Shown: positions 46,539 through 60,050, numbered from the stretch's first letter. The stretch: 64,000 nucleotides of DNA from Argentina anserina (GCF_933775445.1 NC_065878.1:7630395-7694394); one strand, 5' to 3'. The notes: generated by a model from the sequence alone, not told the origin. A program made the numbers and translations.

Positions 46539-49500
46539 CTACCCCCCAAGCGTCTTCTGCTTGTATCCGTACTTCATTCTCTCAAACAGTTTCTCTTTCG
46601 TTTTCCTTTTCTTGTCCATCTTTAGCCTATATCTCTCTTCCCTCTCCCTTTCATAAATTCCTTGCCAATGCACTTCCCCAGTTAATGGCCACAGCCACAT
46701 CTCCCTAGGATGGTCTCCATCATCTGCTGCTTCTGCTAAATCTTCATCCATACTCTTTAGCAATGTACTATTGAAATATTTTGCCCACATGAATCCTTTG
46801 CGTTGCTCAACTGGGTGCTGCTCTTCCAGTGAACCAGAGAGAGGATCTATGTAAACCATCTTTCTTGCACTATGGTAAGCCCAGACATTGACAAGAAGTT
46901 CTAATACCCGGCAGTAACAATGCCTTTGCTGTTCATAATTTAAAGAGAAAAAAAGTAAGTGAGGAATGTTAAAACTTCTTGTGGGATCCAAACATACGAG
47001 AAGACCTCATAAAATACCTCAGGTTCGGACGAACCCAATAGGCAGATACTTCTCTTAGTAGAGTTGGTGTGCAAAGCATCAAGAGAATCAACAAACATCC
47101 TGCAATACAAATCACAATATCAGTTATGTATCTGCAAGTTCCTTTTATTGGCAAAACTTGCGACTCATAAACCCATAACATGCTGTCTAAATTACCGAGA
47201 AAACATCACAAACTCAAGGAAGGAGCGAGTTGGCATCACCCAGCTATGCAAAGCAGACCAGTGACCACCGTCCTCTGGCATGGGAGGAAGAGCTTCAGCA
47301 CTAGATGGCAAGACATACATCTGACGAAATGCGTCTTCAAAAACATTTCTGCAAGAATTTTGGGTGGAAAAAGTTTAGAGAACATCTATCTTCATATATT
47401 GATAAAACTATAAGATCAAACGATCCTGTATAATAATTTAAATGCAAAAAAAAAATCTCTAAAAGCCCATATGTCAGTGGGTTCTATGCATGCGCGTTTT
47501 GCACCTCATATATCTAAATGTTTAGTTTTGAAGGCAATGTGCTGTGAAGGATGTGCCAATTTCACTTCCCAAATTCATATGCTAATTAAAATATATGCAG
47601 CAGGATAAATTTTGCACTACTGACAGTACAGGCAGTCAAGAGGGCATGACAAAAGTTCTAATACTAAAGCTTCCTCTATCCACTGTACAAGTGAGTATCC
47701 TTACAACGGGCAATCACGTTAGTTCGCAAGCATTGGCACGTGACAAGTATAACACCATCCCCCAAGTTATCTAAAAACTCGATAATACAGTGTGAATCAT
47801 ATTTCATATATATACCTGCAATGCCCCTCGTTCAATATGTCACATGCAGACCAAAATGTGAGTGCATCTTTGCTTCCTGTAACCCCACCGTTCATGTTCA
47901 AGCGTGACCAAAAGTACAACACATCTCCTTTCTTGTTGTCTTGAATTGCTCCGTCCAAAACTTTCTCAGCTTTCTTGGACAGAGATACCTGCTTTAGGAA
48001 AACTATGATGAATATGATGTACGGCTACAGAACAATGCACACAACACATGTATGCATGCTTGCATTCATACGAGGCAAAAAGAGGAACAGATGCAATGTA
48101 TAGATACATCCACTAGGATAAATTTGAGTGTGGGGTGGCTCCTCATGAGACCAACCAAATAGTTTGAAATTAAAATTCACTTCAACAATGAAAAATACCT
48201 TCCTACCAGCAGCTTGCCAAGACTGAAACCCAATCCAAGGTCGTTTATGAACATTGTCCACCTTATTTGCAATAGCAAACATTCCTCCCATCTCACAGAG
48301 AACATTACGATAGTACGTTTCATTCAATACCGGAAGCCGGCCAACTGCATCTACATCATCTGATTTTGATCTTCGTGACTTTGTAGACTTGCAGATACAT
48401 TTGCCAAATGAAATTCAGTAAAAAAAAAAAAGTCAGAAACAAAGTATTATTTGGTCCCAAAAGAGGAACAAAGTATTTGAAAAGAAATATAAAAAAATTG
48501 GGATAAAGGGAACAAGAACTCACAAGGCTTAGCCCACGGTACAACGAACCATGGTGCAAGAAAGGCCAGGTCCCGAATCCAATGTATATCTCATAAATGC
48601 ACACTGGCTGGCCGGTCCTCTCAAGTTCTCCTTCATCCCTCTCATTTGCTTCAAACCTAAGCTTTTCAGCTTTCCGGGCATTACGATATATGTCGTCCCA
48701 TTGACCAGGATCGCTCTCCATTCTTTCTGCTAGCTACAAGTACGCAAAAGATTTACCGGTCAAGATTACATTAACGCATAAAGGCATTGAACTAGACTGA
48801 TGCAGGTTGTGTAATATCAGATAATACCATACCTCCTCCATTTCTAGCCTCTCATATTCTTCAGAGAGTTCAATTTCTCTCAAAATGTCCCAATCTAATT
48901 GAGTTGGAATACCATGTGTCAAAATCTCAGATCCGTTCTCAGATATGTTTGGTGAGTATGAAATTCCAGAATACCCTTCTTCAAGAGCATGAACAACAGA
49001 AGAGTTTTCCAAGGATGCCTGATTTTGATTAATGTTTGGCATATCGCCGGTGCCATAATCTACTTCACTCCCAAACAAATTCCACTCCCACATACCCTGT
49101 TGAAGCTGGGAGAATGGACCTGGCAACAAAGCATCTGATGGAAAATTTAATACACTCTCCAGAAGCCTTGCATAGCCAGTTATGGATTCTGATGCAAGCA
49201 GGTTCATAGCAATCAGTCTTCCAGAGGAAGCAACTGTTCGAGCAAATTTAGAAAGTTTCCCATTTGAAAGCAGAAGAGAGAATGCCTTTAGTAAAGCATC
49301 AGGATCTTGTCTTGGAAAAAATACCATGTGAACTCCATCAACTACCTACATTTCCATAAATGTGAAGGACAGTGAGACAGACCCCCACATAGCAATAAAC
49401 TATCAATACAAGAAGAACTTTTATCAACTCACATATTTCTTCAAAGCGGGAAAATCAGGTGCAATAACTGGGATTCCATAAGTCATGGCACGGATAAGCA

Positions 49501-50676
49501 ATGAAGGAAAACCTTGTTCATCTTGTGAAGAACCATAGAGGACAATATCTGCCATTAATAAAACACTATCAACTTCACCATTCAAGCCGGAATGCCTTAC
49601 AGAACCTTGAGGAAGTCCTAGACGTGAAGCAACTTCCTGCACAAGAGGACAAGGTATCAAAAATGTGATCCATACTTCATCCTGTTAACTAATGCTAGTG
49701 CTATAGACATAGAGTACTATCACACACTTTGAGTAACCTGACCACCTAATGACCACGCAGTGAGTCTCATTTATATTTAACATAATAATAATAATAATAA
49801 TATTTATAATAATAATAGATTAACCAAAAAATAGAACGAAACAAAATTTTGGGTCACCATTGGCAAAAACGATTTTTTGTTTGGAATTGGGAGACACCTA
49901 ATTTTTAGATCTGATAGGCTTATATGTCACAACTATTGCGACAAACATGTCTCAGTAGGCATGATTACCTGGAAAGCATCATCGTATTCATCTGATGAAT
50001 TACCACATAAGAAAACAAATTTGTACAACCCTTCTGCGTCTTTCCTTGCATATTCTATCAATAGTGGTTCTATAGAATGCATCACTACAGCATAGTCTCT
50101 TGAAAGCTCATTGAAGAAAAATGAACTTCCGACAACTACAACCAACATATCATCTTCAGTAATACCGTTGTTCTTCCTCAATTGATTCTTGGAGTGTGTT
50201 TTACTGTAACTTTCGGCAGACCAAACATCAACTGGGGATCCGGGAATGACCAAGTAATTTCCAGTGTCGATAACACTGTATAGCATCTGAAACAGGAAGA
50301 AAGACTATCATAAGAAATATTAAGAGAAAAAGACAAATTTGCACAAAATTTGCAGAATCATAGAATAAGGTGCAAATAAAAATCAACTAAAAAAACAGGT
50401 GGCAGATTTACCGGCAAAGTGAAATCTGGAAACACCACAACATCGGGTCTGCTAAAAACACTTCGCCAATGAGAAACAAGATGCTTCCAGCCCATTTCCG
50501 CATACAACGGAAGACGCTTAGCAAGTGTATCTTCTTGAATTATCCATATCAGTGGTACTGAACAAAAAGGCTCCTGCATAAGGCTGCATAAATCTAAAAC
50601 TTACTAGTCATCGCATGTCCAACTTAAGCATTTTATATATGCAGTATTGCAGTTTCTTTTGTACATCTACATTTGG

Positions 50677-50709
<33 letters not shown>

Positions 50710-53700
50710 CCTTTTTATCTTGTATGATTTTTGTATATATATATATATATACAAATATATATACATCCTTTTTATATTGTATGACTTTTGTGGGAAGCTG
50801 TCATATATACGAGAAAAGAAAAAGGGAACAAGTTGGCAACCTGAATAGAGATATTTATATTGTTGCCACGAAGATTGAAAATATATTTAGTTTTAAAATT
50901 AGCTTCAAGGACTAAGCAACAGCACCTTAATAACTTTTCCCAACACCACTCAGTAACCATAAAGTTTAATCCCCCTAAATGTAATTATACTAATGAAGTT
51001 CTGATCATGATATGAGATCAGAAGGTGACGACCCTTATGAATCGACTATGAAGGCGACTGTTAGCTACATCAGCCCTCAAATTCCTTCATCGTCCACCCT
51101 GGCACATCATTGTAATTTTTACCACAAGTAAGAATGGCAAAAACAATATCTTCTCAACTTTCCAGTTTCAATAAAACCTAAATACATAATTAAAGCCTAT
51201 TGAGCCTTTATTTCCATATGGGATCTACACTTCACACGCTTAAGATCAGTTGAAGTGGGATCAGGAATCCAGATGTTAATATGATATGATACTAAATCCT
51301 CTTTTTATACTAACTGGGATATTGGCTCTGTGGTCCATCAAACAAAGCAGAACCACCAAAGTAGTAAATGAAACAGAATTCTTCATACATAATCAAAGAA
51401 CAATGTAATTCAGCCGGCTACAAAAAGAACGTTAAAGAAACCCACCTTGAAATGAAGTCTTTTGATTCAAGAGAGTCAACAACAACGCCTTCGAAACTGT
51501 AAAAATGAAATATGTCAAATATTTCAGTAAGATAAGCAACAATAGATATGGGCTAGTTAAAAGTCACCAAAACAGTATGAAAATTGCCTTAGTAACCAAA
51601 ACTGAAACACTAATACACAGCCTACGAATATTTAGGCTGAAGAGCCCTAATTTACAACGCACATACATTGACCAGTCAATGAGGCTGTATTTCTCCGGAG
51701 CTAAAATAGAAATTGGGCCACCGTGTTCCTCCCACATTTTACGTGCTTTACCATTCGCTATGCAAAAAATCTGTCATATAGGCATTAAAGATCGCATAAA
51801 TAACATTTCAAACCAGTTACATTTAACATTTAAATTTAACAAAAGGACTGTAGGTCAATATGCAGTTCAGCCACTTTTACAAACGTGAAAATATGCTGCT
51901 GCTGCTACTACTACCACGCACGAATAACACCCACTTTCCCTAAGATATACTAGTCATAAAAAGGGCAATGGATAAAGTTTGATTTGAATTCTAAAAATAT
52001 ATTTGTTTTTACTCATCAGCATTGATAGGAAGCTATTCTGCAACTTTTAAATTGACATTAAGCCAGATTTTTTATAAATGTTTCTAGCTATTTTAAGTGT
52101 ACAGCTTGTTCACTACACAACTTTATTGACTCATTATGAAAAGAAGAAAAAACATACAGAACAACTCACCTTCAGCCTATAACCCAATTTCTTGATATTC
52201 TTCATCACAGTAATCAACATCAAGGCATGTGGATCCTTCTTCAGGTTTCCCAAGATCTGACATCATCAAATATAGGCATAACCAATATGAAAAGCAACAG
52301 TGCACATACATGAAAAACAAAACCATTTTGGCAGCATTGTATCCAAATATAATGAGGCACCTAACCCTCCATCTAATGACAATAAGATTTGAATATGAAA
52401 GCCTGTTATGAATTACTTCTAATAGAGTGGATATAATGAGTTCAGTATCCGAATTGAAAAAGAAGGACCTAAGGATTGCTTCACGTGAAGAAAGAAGATA
52501 ACTTACTAAAAAAGCCATCCAGAAAACCCTCCAGACTGCGGATACATATAGCTAAAGAATACATATATACCCAACATATGTGGATACTTGTAGAACCTCA
52601 CAAGCTTAGGTTTCTCACTCTACTAAGCAAGTTAATGTCTTGATCGTGATGGCAAGTCAATCATATCCACATCAGCAGAAAATGTTTACCAAATTGACAT
52701 GTTGCCATCCTCCTCCCTTCTCAAAATTCGAAGCAGCAAGCATTCAAACTTCTAAAACACATGACCACAAACCAACTAATTTACCACTGTTATACTTCCT
52801 CTATCCATGTTCAATTAACTCTAATAATGTACTCTCTACTAGCTTTTCTAAACAATGTTTCTTGACTCTCTGTATCACAAGGAAACCTCCCTCTCGGACC
52901 TTAATTAAGACTTGGCCATCCTCTGCATAGACTCATTTACCTTGTTTCGATCTTACCAAACTTTCTCATACTTTGTTGCCTAAACTCGAGTATAGTATTC
53001 CTCTTAACTGATTAAAACTATGTGATAGTAAACAAATAAATAATCGAACCACTAAACTCGAAAACTTGAGCTGAAAGATACTGCAAAGCACTAATCTCTA
53101 TCTCATTTCTTCCTTATAAATTAAACTTCGAAACAACCACTGCAATTTTCAATACAACTGATCAACTGAACTAAAACTGGAATCGGATATAGAAATTATA
53201 TACTAAAATCAAGCAATGCATATCTCAAGAGCTAGTTAATACTCACAAGAGCTATCCGCGGCGGCCGGACACCGATTCTCGGCAGCTTCCTCGCCTCACC
53301 GAGCCCATCCTCCTTAATCAACCTCCTCGGTACAAACCTTAACGAGCTCCCAAACTTCAACCCTTGGCTCAACAACCACCCTCTCTCACTCCCTTGCCTG
53401 AACACCGAAGTCATCGAGCTCTGCAACACCATCGTCGCCACCGCGAATCCGAACACGACGAAGATGAGGAGGGAGTAGAACACCGACTTCCCTTTGAAAA
53501 ATCCCTTGCGGATGAAGCGGTGGTGCGGCCGCTGGCGCAGGGACGAAGACGACGAAGGGCCGCAATCCGGTAGGCCGTGGTCACGGGAGCGGTGGTGGTG
53601 GCTAGGGTTAGGGTTGCGTTTGAAAGGGACACGATCGCGAATCGAGTGGAAGCCTAGATCGTTGGCGCCGGCGGCGGCATTGTCTTCCGGGATGGGCGGC

Positions 53701-53726
53701 GGAGGAGTGGAGGAGTTGCGGCCCAT
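46539..53726 (-). CDS. GT4-family glycosyltransferase, At4g01210-like (14 exons, 1041 aa)
   Basis: Exons: 53726-53247, 52256-52170, 51770-51667, 51496-51446, 50583-50412, 50286-49969, 49636-49433, 49345-48833, 48733-48524, 48387-48199, 47988-47816, 47348-47196, 47099-47018, 46928-46539. All introns are GT-AG and the phases join into 3126 nt without a stop. Residues about 82-101 form one membrane anchor after a basic, His/Arg-rich N-terminus, suggesting a type II Golgi or endomembrane protein. Residues about 330-520 are the glycosyltransferase group-1 region. They include S-S-Q-D-E-Q-G-F-P, where the second acidic residue of the usual E-x7-E is Arg. The C-terminal 400 residues are specific to this plant family and end K-M-D-K-K-R-K-T-K-E-K-L. 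The substrate is not known to me. Length agrees with the Arabidopsis homologue. Confidence 0.93.
50683..50770. repeat. (TA)n microsatellites inside a glycosyltransferase intron
   Basis: Two TA-rich tracts (about 50689-50709 and 50736-50764) with a nearly repeated 35-base spacer text (CCTTTTTAT.TTGTATGA) lie in the intron between exons 4 and 5. Confidence 0.7.
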
Positions 53727-53900
53727 GGAATCTGGTAGAGCAGAGGAGTTTGGATGGCCGGAAAGTGAGTGGAGGCGTCGGAGAAAGTGGTGGTGACTGA
53801 GCGAGGTGGCATGTGAAGAGAGAGAGAGAGAGGAAGAGAGAGGATTTTCTCTCTCTATTCTGTTTTGTTGAAGCGACTGAGAATTATTTTTTAAAATACT

Positions 53901-54290
53901 TAGCGTACAAAATAGTATCCACGCGTACGTCTAAACTCTGGTTTATTTGCACACTTTGTGAATATAAATACATGATTTTAACCGTTCAAAAATTTAGTTT
54001 ATTACTGAAGATCATTTCTATAAAAATCAACATAAACAAAAATCGTCTTCATAGTCGATTGCATCAAACAAATGAACGGTTGATCATGAGACTACTAATT
54101 TTCACCATAACCGTTCATTTGTTTGATGCAATCGACTATGAAGACGATTTTTGTTTATATTGATCTTTTACAGAAATGATCTTTAGTAATAAACTAAACT
54201 TTTGAACGGTTAAAATCATGTATTTATATTCGCAAAGTGTGCAAATAAATGAGAATTTGGACACACGCGTACATACTAGTTTGTACGCAA
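53901..54290. mobile_element. Near-perfect palindromic MITE upstream of the glycosyltransferase
   Basis: About 175-bp arms are inverted copies separated by a loop of roughly 30 bases. The centre reads ACAAATGAACGGTTGATC ... ACCGTTCATTTGT. The outer ends are (T)AGCGTACAAAATAGTA and TACTAGTTTGTACGCAA. It starts 175 bp upstream of the start codon at 53726, so it lies in or beside the promoter/5-prime UTR. No TSD could be fixed. Confidence 0.8.
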
Positions 54291-54459
54291 GTTTTTCCCA
54301 TTTTTGAATTCATTTTTTTTATTTACGGAAAGGGTAAAAACGAGGAACGCGTTTTCCAACTTAATTATGGGAAAAAAAAAATTGAACAGTGACTTGCTAG
54401 GACAAGAAAAGGTCCACACGTATATCATATGTCACACATACAGAAGCTCTCATTAGGTG

Positions 54460-54890
54460 AAACCTAATTTTACATAACAAGTTTAACTATTGGATTTGTT
54501 TTTGGTAATTCTACCATTGATGCGACCAAGTTTATTGATTCAAACACTGTCACTGAGGCTATGGTGTTACGTGACGGCTTACATACTGCAGTTCTCAATC
54601 ATTTATCTCATGATGTGCTTGTAACGGGTGATTCCAAAATTTTGATTCAAGCCCTCTATAGGGTCGTTGTGTTATTCCCTAGGGGATTCCATCTTTGGTT
54701 CAAGGCTTCTCAATTGCAATTTGTAATTTTTAGACATGTTCATAGAGAGGCGATCGAGTTTTGTTGTTGATAAATTCCCTTTCGTTGTCCTGTTTTACTT
54801 CAACTGCAGCAACTTTGGAATTGTTTTGTCCCTTATGTTACACATGAAGGGAATACAGTTTTAGTTTCTCTCAAAAGAAAGTGAGGCTGG
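54460..54890 (+). pseudogene. LINE RNase H (RVT_3) fragment
   Basis: Frames around 54470-54770 read T-E-A-M-V-L-R-D-G-L, then V-T-G-D-S-K-I-L-I-Q-A and F-R-H-V-H-R-E-A, the order of motifs in plant LINE-type RNase H domains. It closes with stops at 54768. The downstream TTAGTTTCTCTCAAAAGAAA resembles a LINE 3-prime end without a long poly(A). The rest of the element is absent. Confidence 0.6.
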
Positions 54891-54899
54891 AAAACTTGC

Positions 54900-55820
54900 A
54901 GTAATGTAACATCTTCATTCTTCAAGCGATCGATGTGATGTTGACTAGGCAGGCTAGCCGTACACAAGGAATATTGAATGCCAAACCAAACCCAAGACGC
55001 GTGAGAGTAATGACTAGATCATCCTCTTACCCTCACAGCTAGTGTGCGTCTCAGGTTGATCTTCACTTTCAATTCACCTTCCAAAAGAGCCATGGGCTCA
55101 TCGCATGTCGCCAATTCATTCTCGCACGCCATGCATGGCATGCATATCACTGCGGCATATATATATATATATATAGTTCCACACTTCCACAATATTCAGC
55201 TTAAAAATTAAAATGAATTATGAGGTGGTGAAGCTGCAATTTGATTCAAAATCTAGTTGTTAATAGCATACATAAAAAAGAGTTGAATTGAAGTAGATAA
55301 AAACTTTCACACACAAAAATAAAAAAATAAAAACGGGAAAATGTAGATCAGACAGACATATAGAAGTACAGGATTACAGAAGCTGGAGGTGCACGTGCGA
55401 CGTACGTCTGGTGGTTATATGCCAAGAGGAAACCATCCAGTATATATGAAGGTCGATCAGATCGAGTCCAGTGTGTATAGTACGTAGAAATGTAGTTGTT
55501 GTGATTTCACCTCATGCATGGCTTCGCAAATTGCAACCACTCAATGTGGTCTTTAGAATCAAACAACCAAACGTTTGTGACGCCTCAATGCCTCCATTTC
55601 TGTTGCGTGCATCCCAATCTAAACTGACGTACGTATACTTTGCGAATTGGATTGAATTCATCATGTAACCGATGGATACGCTAATATGAATCAACAAGAA
55701 CACCCCCAGACAATTCTGAACCAAAACGAGAGCAACAACTCGTAAATGCCGAAACTAAATTTTAGTTATCATACCAGAAGACGTCACTAAGCTTCCCTTC
55801 CGCAACCAAGACCATGGTCG
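54900..55820. other. Intergenic stretch, nothing firmly recognised
   Basis: No domain-bearing frame. Part of it may be the eroded N-terminal half of the UGT pseudogene that follows, but I could not align it. A short (TA)n tract lies at 55160-55175. Confidence 0.35.
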
Positions 55821-55829
55821 ATGTCGATC

Positions 55830-56432
55830 TACCACCAAACACAGAGAACAAGACACTATACCTGCTCTCCACGTAGGAAGGCAAGCCCCGGTTTATCTCC
55901 GAGTCTCCGAAGTCAAGGAATGGTTCTTGTAATCCACTAATTTCATAGGTTTTGTCTTCCGATTTTTCCGTAAAACACATTAAGACAAGAAATCTGGAAT
56001 TTCGGCCGATAAATGCATGGAGTGGCTCGACAGCCTCGACTCGCACACTTGTGATTTCGTGGTGTATATCTCATTAACTCATTTGGTTCTCAGAACACGA
56101 TCAGTGCCACCCAGATTAAGGAGTTGGCCAAAAGCTTCGAAAAGAACGGGAAGCCTTCTGTGTGGGTCATAATGCCGCCGGGTCACGACTTGAATGACGA
56201 GTTCCGACGTCCTAAATGGCGGCCGGAACGTCTCGAAAGCGCACGAATGAAGGAAAGCAGGGATTACTAGTACGTGTACAAGTGAGTGTAACAACTGGAG
56301 ATACAGGCGCACGTGTGGAGCAGACGAGGGTTGTGAAGAGTAATGTGATGGCGGAGTTGCAGAGAGTGAGTGACTTAGTGGTGAATCAGAATGGGAAATG
56401 AGGTGACATCAGGAGGGCTGTGTGATTAAGAA
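55830..56432 (+). pseudogene. UGT92A-type UDP-glycosyltransferase pseudogene, PSPG box deleted
   Basis: From about 55985 the plus strand reads D-K-K-S-G-I-S, C-M-E-W-L-D-S and V-V-Y-I-S. After an apparent 8-bp insertion (ATTAACTC near 56073) it continues F-G-S-Q-N-T-I-S-A-T-Q, G-K-P-x-V-W-V-I and D-L-N-D-E-F-R. A frameshift near 56250 leads to K-Q-G-L-L-V, which then jumps to G-A-R-V-E-Q-T-R, E-L-Q-R-V and N-G-K followed by TGA and I-R-R-A-V. In family 1 glycosyltransferases the 44-residue PSPG motif that binds UDP-sugar lies between these two parts, so it has been deleted. Open frames on the opposite strand here are mirror images of this coding sequence. Confidence 0.7.
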
Positions 56433-56695
56433 CAAGATAAAATGAGGCAAATGGTCAGATATTTATAGTAAAGGAGCAACACCAAACTTCTTGATATAAC
56501 AAGAAATTTAGTATTGCTCATTTACTTTCAAAACTTTCACTAACTCATATATACTAAACTTAAAAGGTATGAACTTGTATTTATTTTTCTTACTCAATTA
56601 CATCATATCTATCCTATATATAACCTACTACACATTCCACTAATTCCACAAATCACGTCCGTGATTTTTGGCGTAAATCACGCTAACACTCCCCC

Positions 56696-59600
56696 TCAAG
56701 TTAGCGCATACACATCAACCATGCCAAACTTGCTAAGTGAGTCATAAAAAGCCTTCTTAGACATTCCTTTTGTGAGCATATCGGCAAGTTGCTCTTCTGT
56801 ATGAACAAAAGGAAAACTAATGATCTTTACATCTAGCTTCTCCTTTATAAAGTGACGATCAACCTCCATATGTTTTGTACGATCATGTTGCACAGGATTC
56901 TATGAGATATCAATAGCTGTCTTGTTGTCACAGAATAGCTTCATAGCATTCTTAGGCTTAATACCCAAGACTTGTAGCAAATTTGAAAGCCATAACAATT
57001 CACACACTCCCTGACAAATTTGAAAGCCATAACAATTAACACATTCCCTGAGCCATACCTTTGTATTCTGCTTCAGCACTAGATCGAGCTACCACTTTTT
57101 GTTTCTTACTCTTCCATGTATCAAGATTACCTCCAACAAAGGTAAAGTACCCTGATGTGGATCTCCGATCTGTAATATTTCCACCTCAGTCTGCATCTGT
57201 GAAGCCACAAACCTCAAGGATATTATTGTGATTAGAGAACATTACTCCTCTTCTTGGAGCTGACTTCAAATACCTCAAAATCCTTACAACAGCATCCATG
57301 TGGTCCACACTGAGATTATGCATGAACTGACTCACAACACTTACTGCATACGCAACATCTGGTCTGGTATGTGATAAATAAATCAGGCGTCCAACTAACC
57401 TCTGATAACGAGGTTTTTCAGTAGGCACTTGATCTGGATATTCTGCTAGCCGATGGTTCTGCTCAATAGGGGTATCAATGGGAGTGCAATCCAGCATACC
57501 GGTCTCTGTTAGTAGATCAAGGATGTACTTCCTCTGACACAGATAGATACCATCATTTCCACGGGCTACCTCAATGCTCAAGAAGTACTTGAGTGTACCT
57601 AGGTCCTTCATCTCAAACTCGGTGGCTAGCTGTTTATGTAATCTATCTATCTCAACAGTATCATTCCCTGTAACTATCATATCATCAACATATATAATTG
57701 GGCTGTTACCTTCCCTTGTTGATGTTTGAGAAATAACGTGTGGTCTGAATTACTCTGTTTGTAGCCAATTTTTCTCATAAACTGTGAGAATCTTCCAAAC
57801 CAAGCACGAGGTGACTGTTTAAGACCATACAAAGACTTTCTCAATCTGCATACAAAGTTACTTGGAGAAGCAGACACATATCCAGGCGGAAGATCCATGT
57901 ACACTTCCTCTGTTAGTTCTCCATGAAGGAATGCATTCTTAACATCAAACTGTCTAAGTGGCCAGTTTAAGTTAGCAGCACAAGAGAGCAATACCCGAAT
58001 AATGTTTATTTTTGCAACAAGTGCAAATGTCTCATCATAGTCTATGCCATATGTCTGAGTGAACCCATTTGCTACTAGGCGTGCTTTATACCAGTTCATT
58101 GACCCATCTGGATTATGCTTCATTGTAAACACACAACGACATCCCACAGTCTTCTTGCCATGTGGTGGAGATACAAGCTCCCAAGTATTGTTCTTTAGTA
58201 ATGCTTCCATCTCTTCCTTCATCGCTTTCCTCCATTTTGGATTTCCCAATGCATCCTGCACTTTGTTAGGTATTGATACAGCAGAAATTTGATTCACAAA
58301 TGATTCATATGACTTAGACAATCTTTTGGTAGACATAAAATTTGCCACAGGATACTTAGCTTTAGCCTGAAGGGTAGGTTCATAATTTTTTGTTGGCTGA
58401 CCCCTAGTAGACCTATTTGGTAAGACATATTGTCTACTATTAGCTTCACCAATATTAGCCTCAATAGAATGACTAACCTCAGGTGAGTGATCTTCTGTAC
58501 CAGGGGAACGTTGGTCAGGGGAATAAACAACAGTAGGGGACGCATAAGGGGCAACTAGTGTTATAATAGCTCATGTCCTCAAAGAAAGTAACATCCATAG
58601 TGACATAATACTTCTTGGTAGGTGGATGATAGCACTAGTACCCTTTCTGATGGCCTCCATACCCAACAAATACACATTTAACTGCCCGGGCATCCAACTT
58701 AGACCTCTGATGTTTTAAAAGATGGACAAAAGCAACACAACCGAAAACACGAGCAAAAAGATTATGAAAAGAAGGTAATGAGACATGAGATGCAAACACC
58801 TCATATAGAACTTTTCCTTGAAGGACACGAGAGGGAAGACGATTAATGAGGTGGGCGGAAGTTATGACAGCATCACCCCAAAGGTACTTAGGCATATGGG
58901 CACTAAAAAGAATACACCGAGCCATATCAAGTAAATGACGATTTTTCCGTTCAGAAACGCCATTCTGCTCAAGTGTGTAAGGACATGTTGTTTGATGAAC
59001 AATTCCATGTGTTTAAAAAACTCCTGAAAGACACGATTCACATATTCCACCCCCCCCATTATTAGAACGAAAAACTCTAATTGTGGCATTATATTGTGTT
59101 TGGACAGTGATATAGAAGGCTTGAAAAGCCAAAAAAACCTCATCTTTAGTTCTGAGAAGAACAATCCATGAAAGACGGGTGCAATCATCAATAAATGACA
59201 CATAATATCGCATGTCTGACACAGTAGACTCTTTGGAAGGTCTCCAAACATCATAATGAATTAATTCAAAAGGAAGAGTATGTTTATTAGAAGTACTATG
59301 AGAATAAGTAGAGCGATGACTCTTACCCAAAACACATGTCTCACAACGCAAAGAAGACTCATCCACACTAATAAACAAGGAAGACATAGATTTTTTCATA
59401 ACACTAAAAGATGGATGCCCTAAGCGACGATGCCATAACCAAACTTCACTTAACTTGTCAGAAGTGGAGATTAAAGCGGTCTGAGACTGTGCCCCTGCTT
59501 TCTCCCCCGCATATGTCTGATCTAGATGAAACAACTGGCCCCTCAGATACCCCCGACCAATTAACTCCCCGGTGAGAAGATCCTGAAATAGCACATACAT

Positions 59601-60050
59601 AGGAAAAAATGTCACAGAGCACTGAGCATCAGCCGTCAATTGGGGAACAGATATCAAATGATGAGATAAAGCAGGTACATAGAGCACATTGTGAAGTTCT
59701 ATGGTGGGAGTAATACGAACGAACCATTTCCCTAACACGGGGAATGCTTCACCATTAACATTAGTAACATAGGGTACAGGTGGAGAAGACAGTATGGTAA
59801 AATAAGATTTGTCGTAAGTCATATGATCAGATGTACCAGAATCAATAATCCATGTATCAAAACTAACAAAGTTAGAAATATTGAAAGCCATATCAAGTTG
59901 ACCACGACCAGCGATGGAGGCTGTAAGTGCTCCTCTAATGGTATGATGATCATGCCCGACCACTCCAAATGAACCACTGTCAGAACTCTTGACATAGACT
60001 TCAAATTTTGGAGCAGCATTTTAACGGAGAACTCTCAGCTTCGTCTCCAG
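56696..60050 (-). pseudogene. Copia 2 pol region (protease to RNase H), interrupted
   Basis: The minus strand from about 60050 begins with the first residues of gag (M-G-S-G-D-E-A-E-S-S). It then jumps near 59965 straight to the protease/integrase part (59963-59013, with W-I-I-D-S-G-T-S-D-H-M), so essentially all of gag is missing. Integrase (58925-58635), reverse transcriptase (58348-57677, with G-C-R-C-V-F-T), a broken Y-V-D-D region near 57680, and RNase H (to 56696) follow in order with frameshifts. A stretch of 57000-57070 contains a short internal duplication of TTTGAAAGCCATAACAAT. Confidence 0.88.

Noticed and set aside
53364..53796. Plus-strand frames of 69 and 100 codons opposite exon 1 of the glycosyltransferase
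   Set aside because: Shadows of the GC-rich first exon, which has a conserved N-terminus, membrane segment and in-phase splice site.
55762..56312. Minus-strand frames of 94 and 77 codons
   Set aside because: They are mirror images of a UDP-glycosyltransferase pseudogene that reads clearly on the plus strand.
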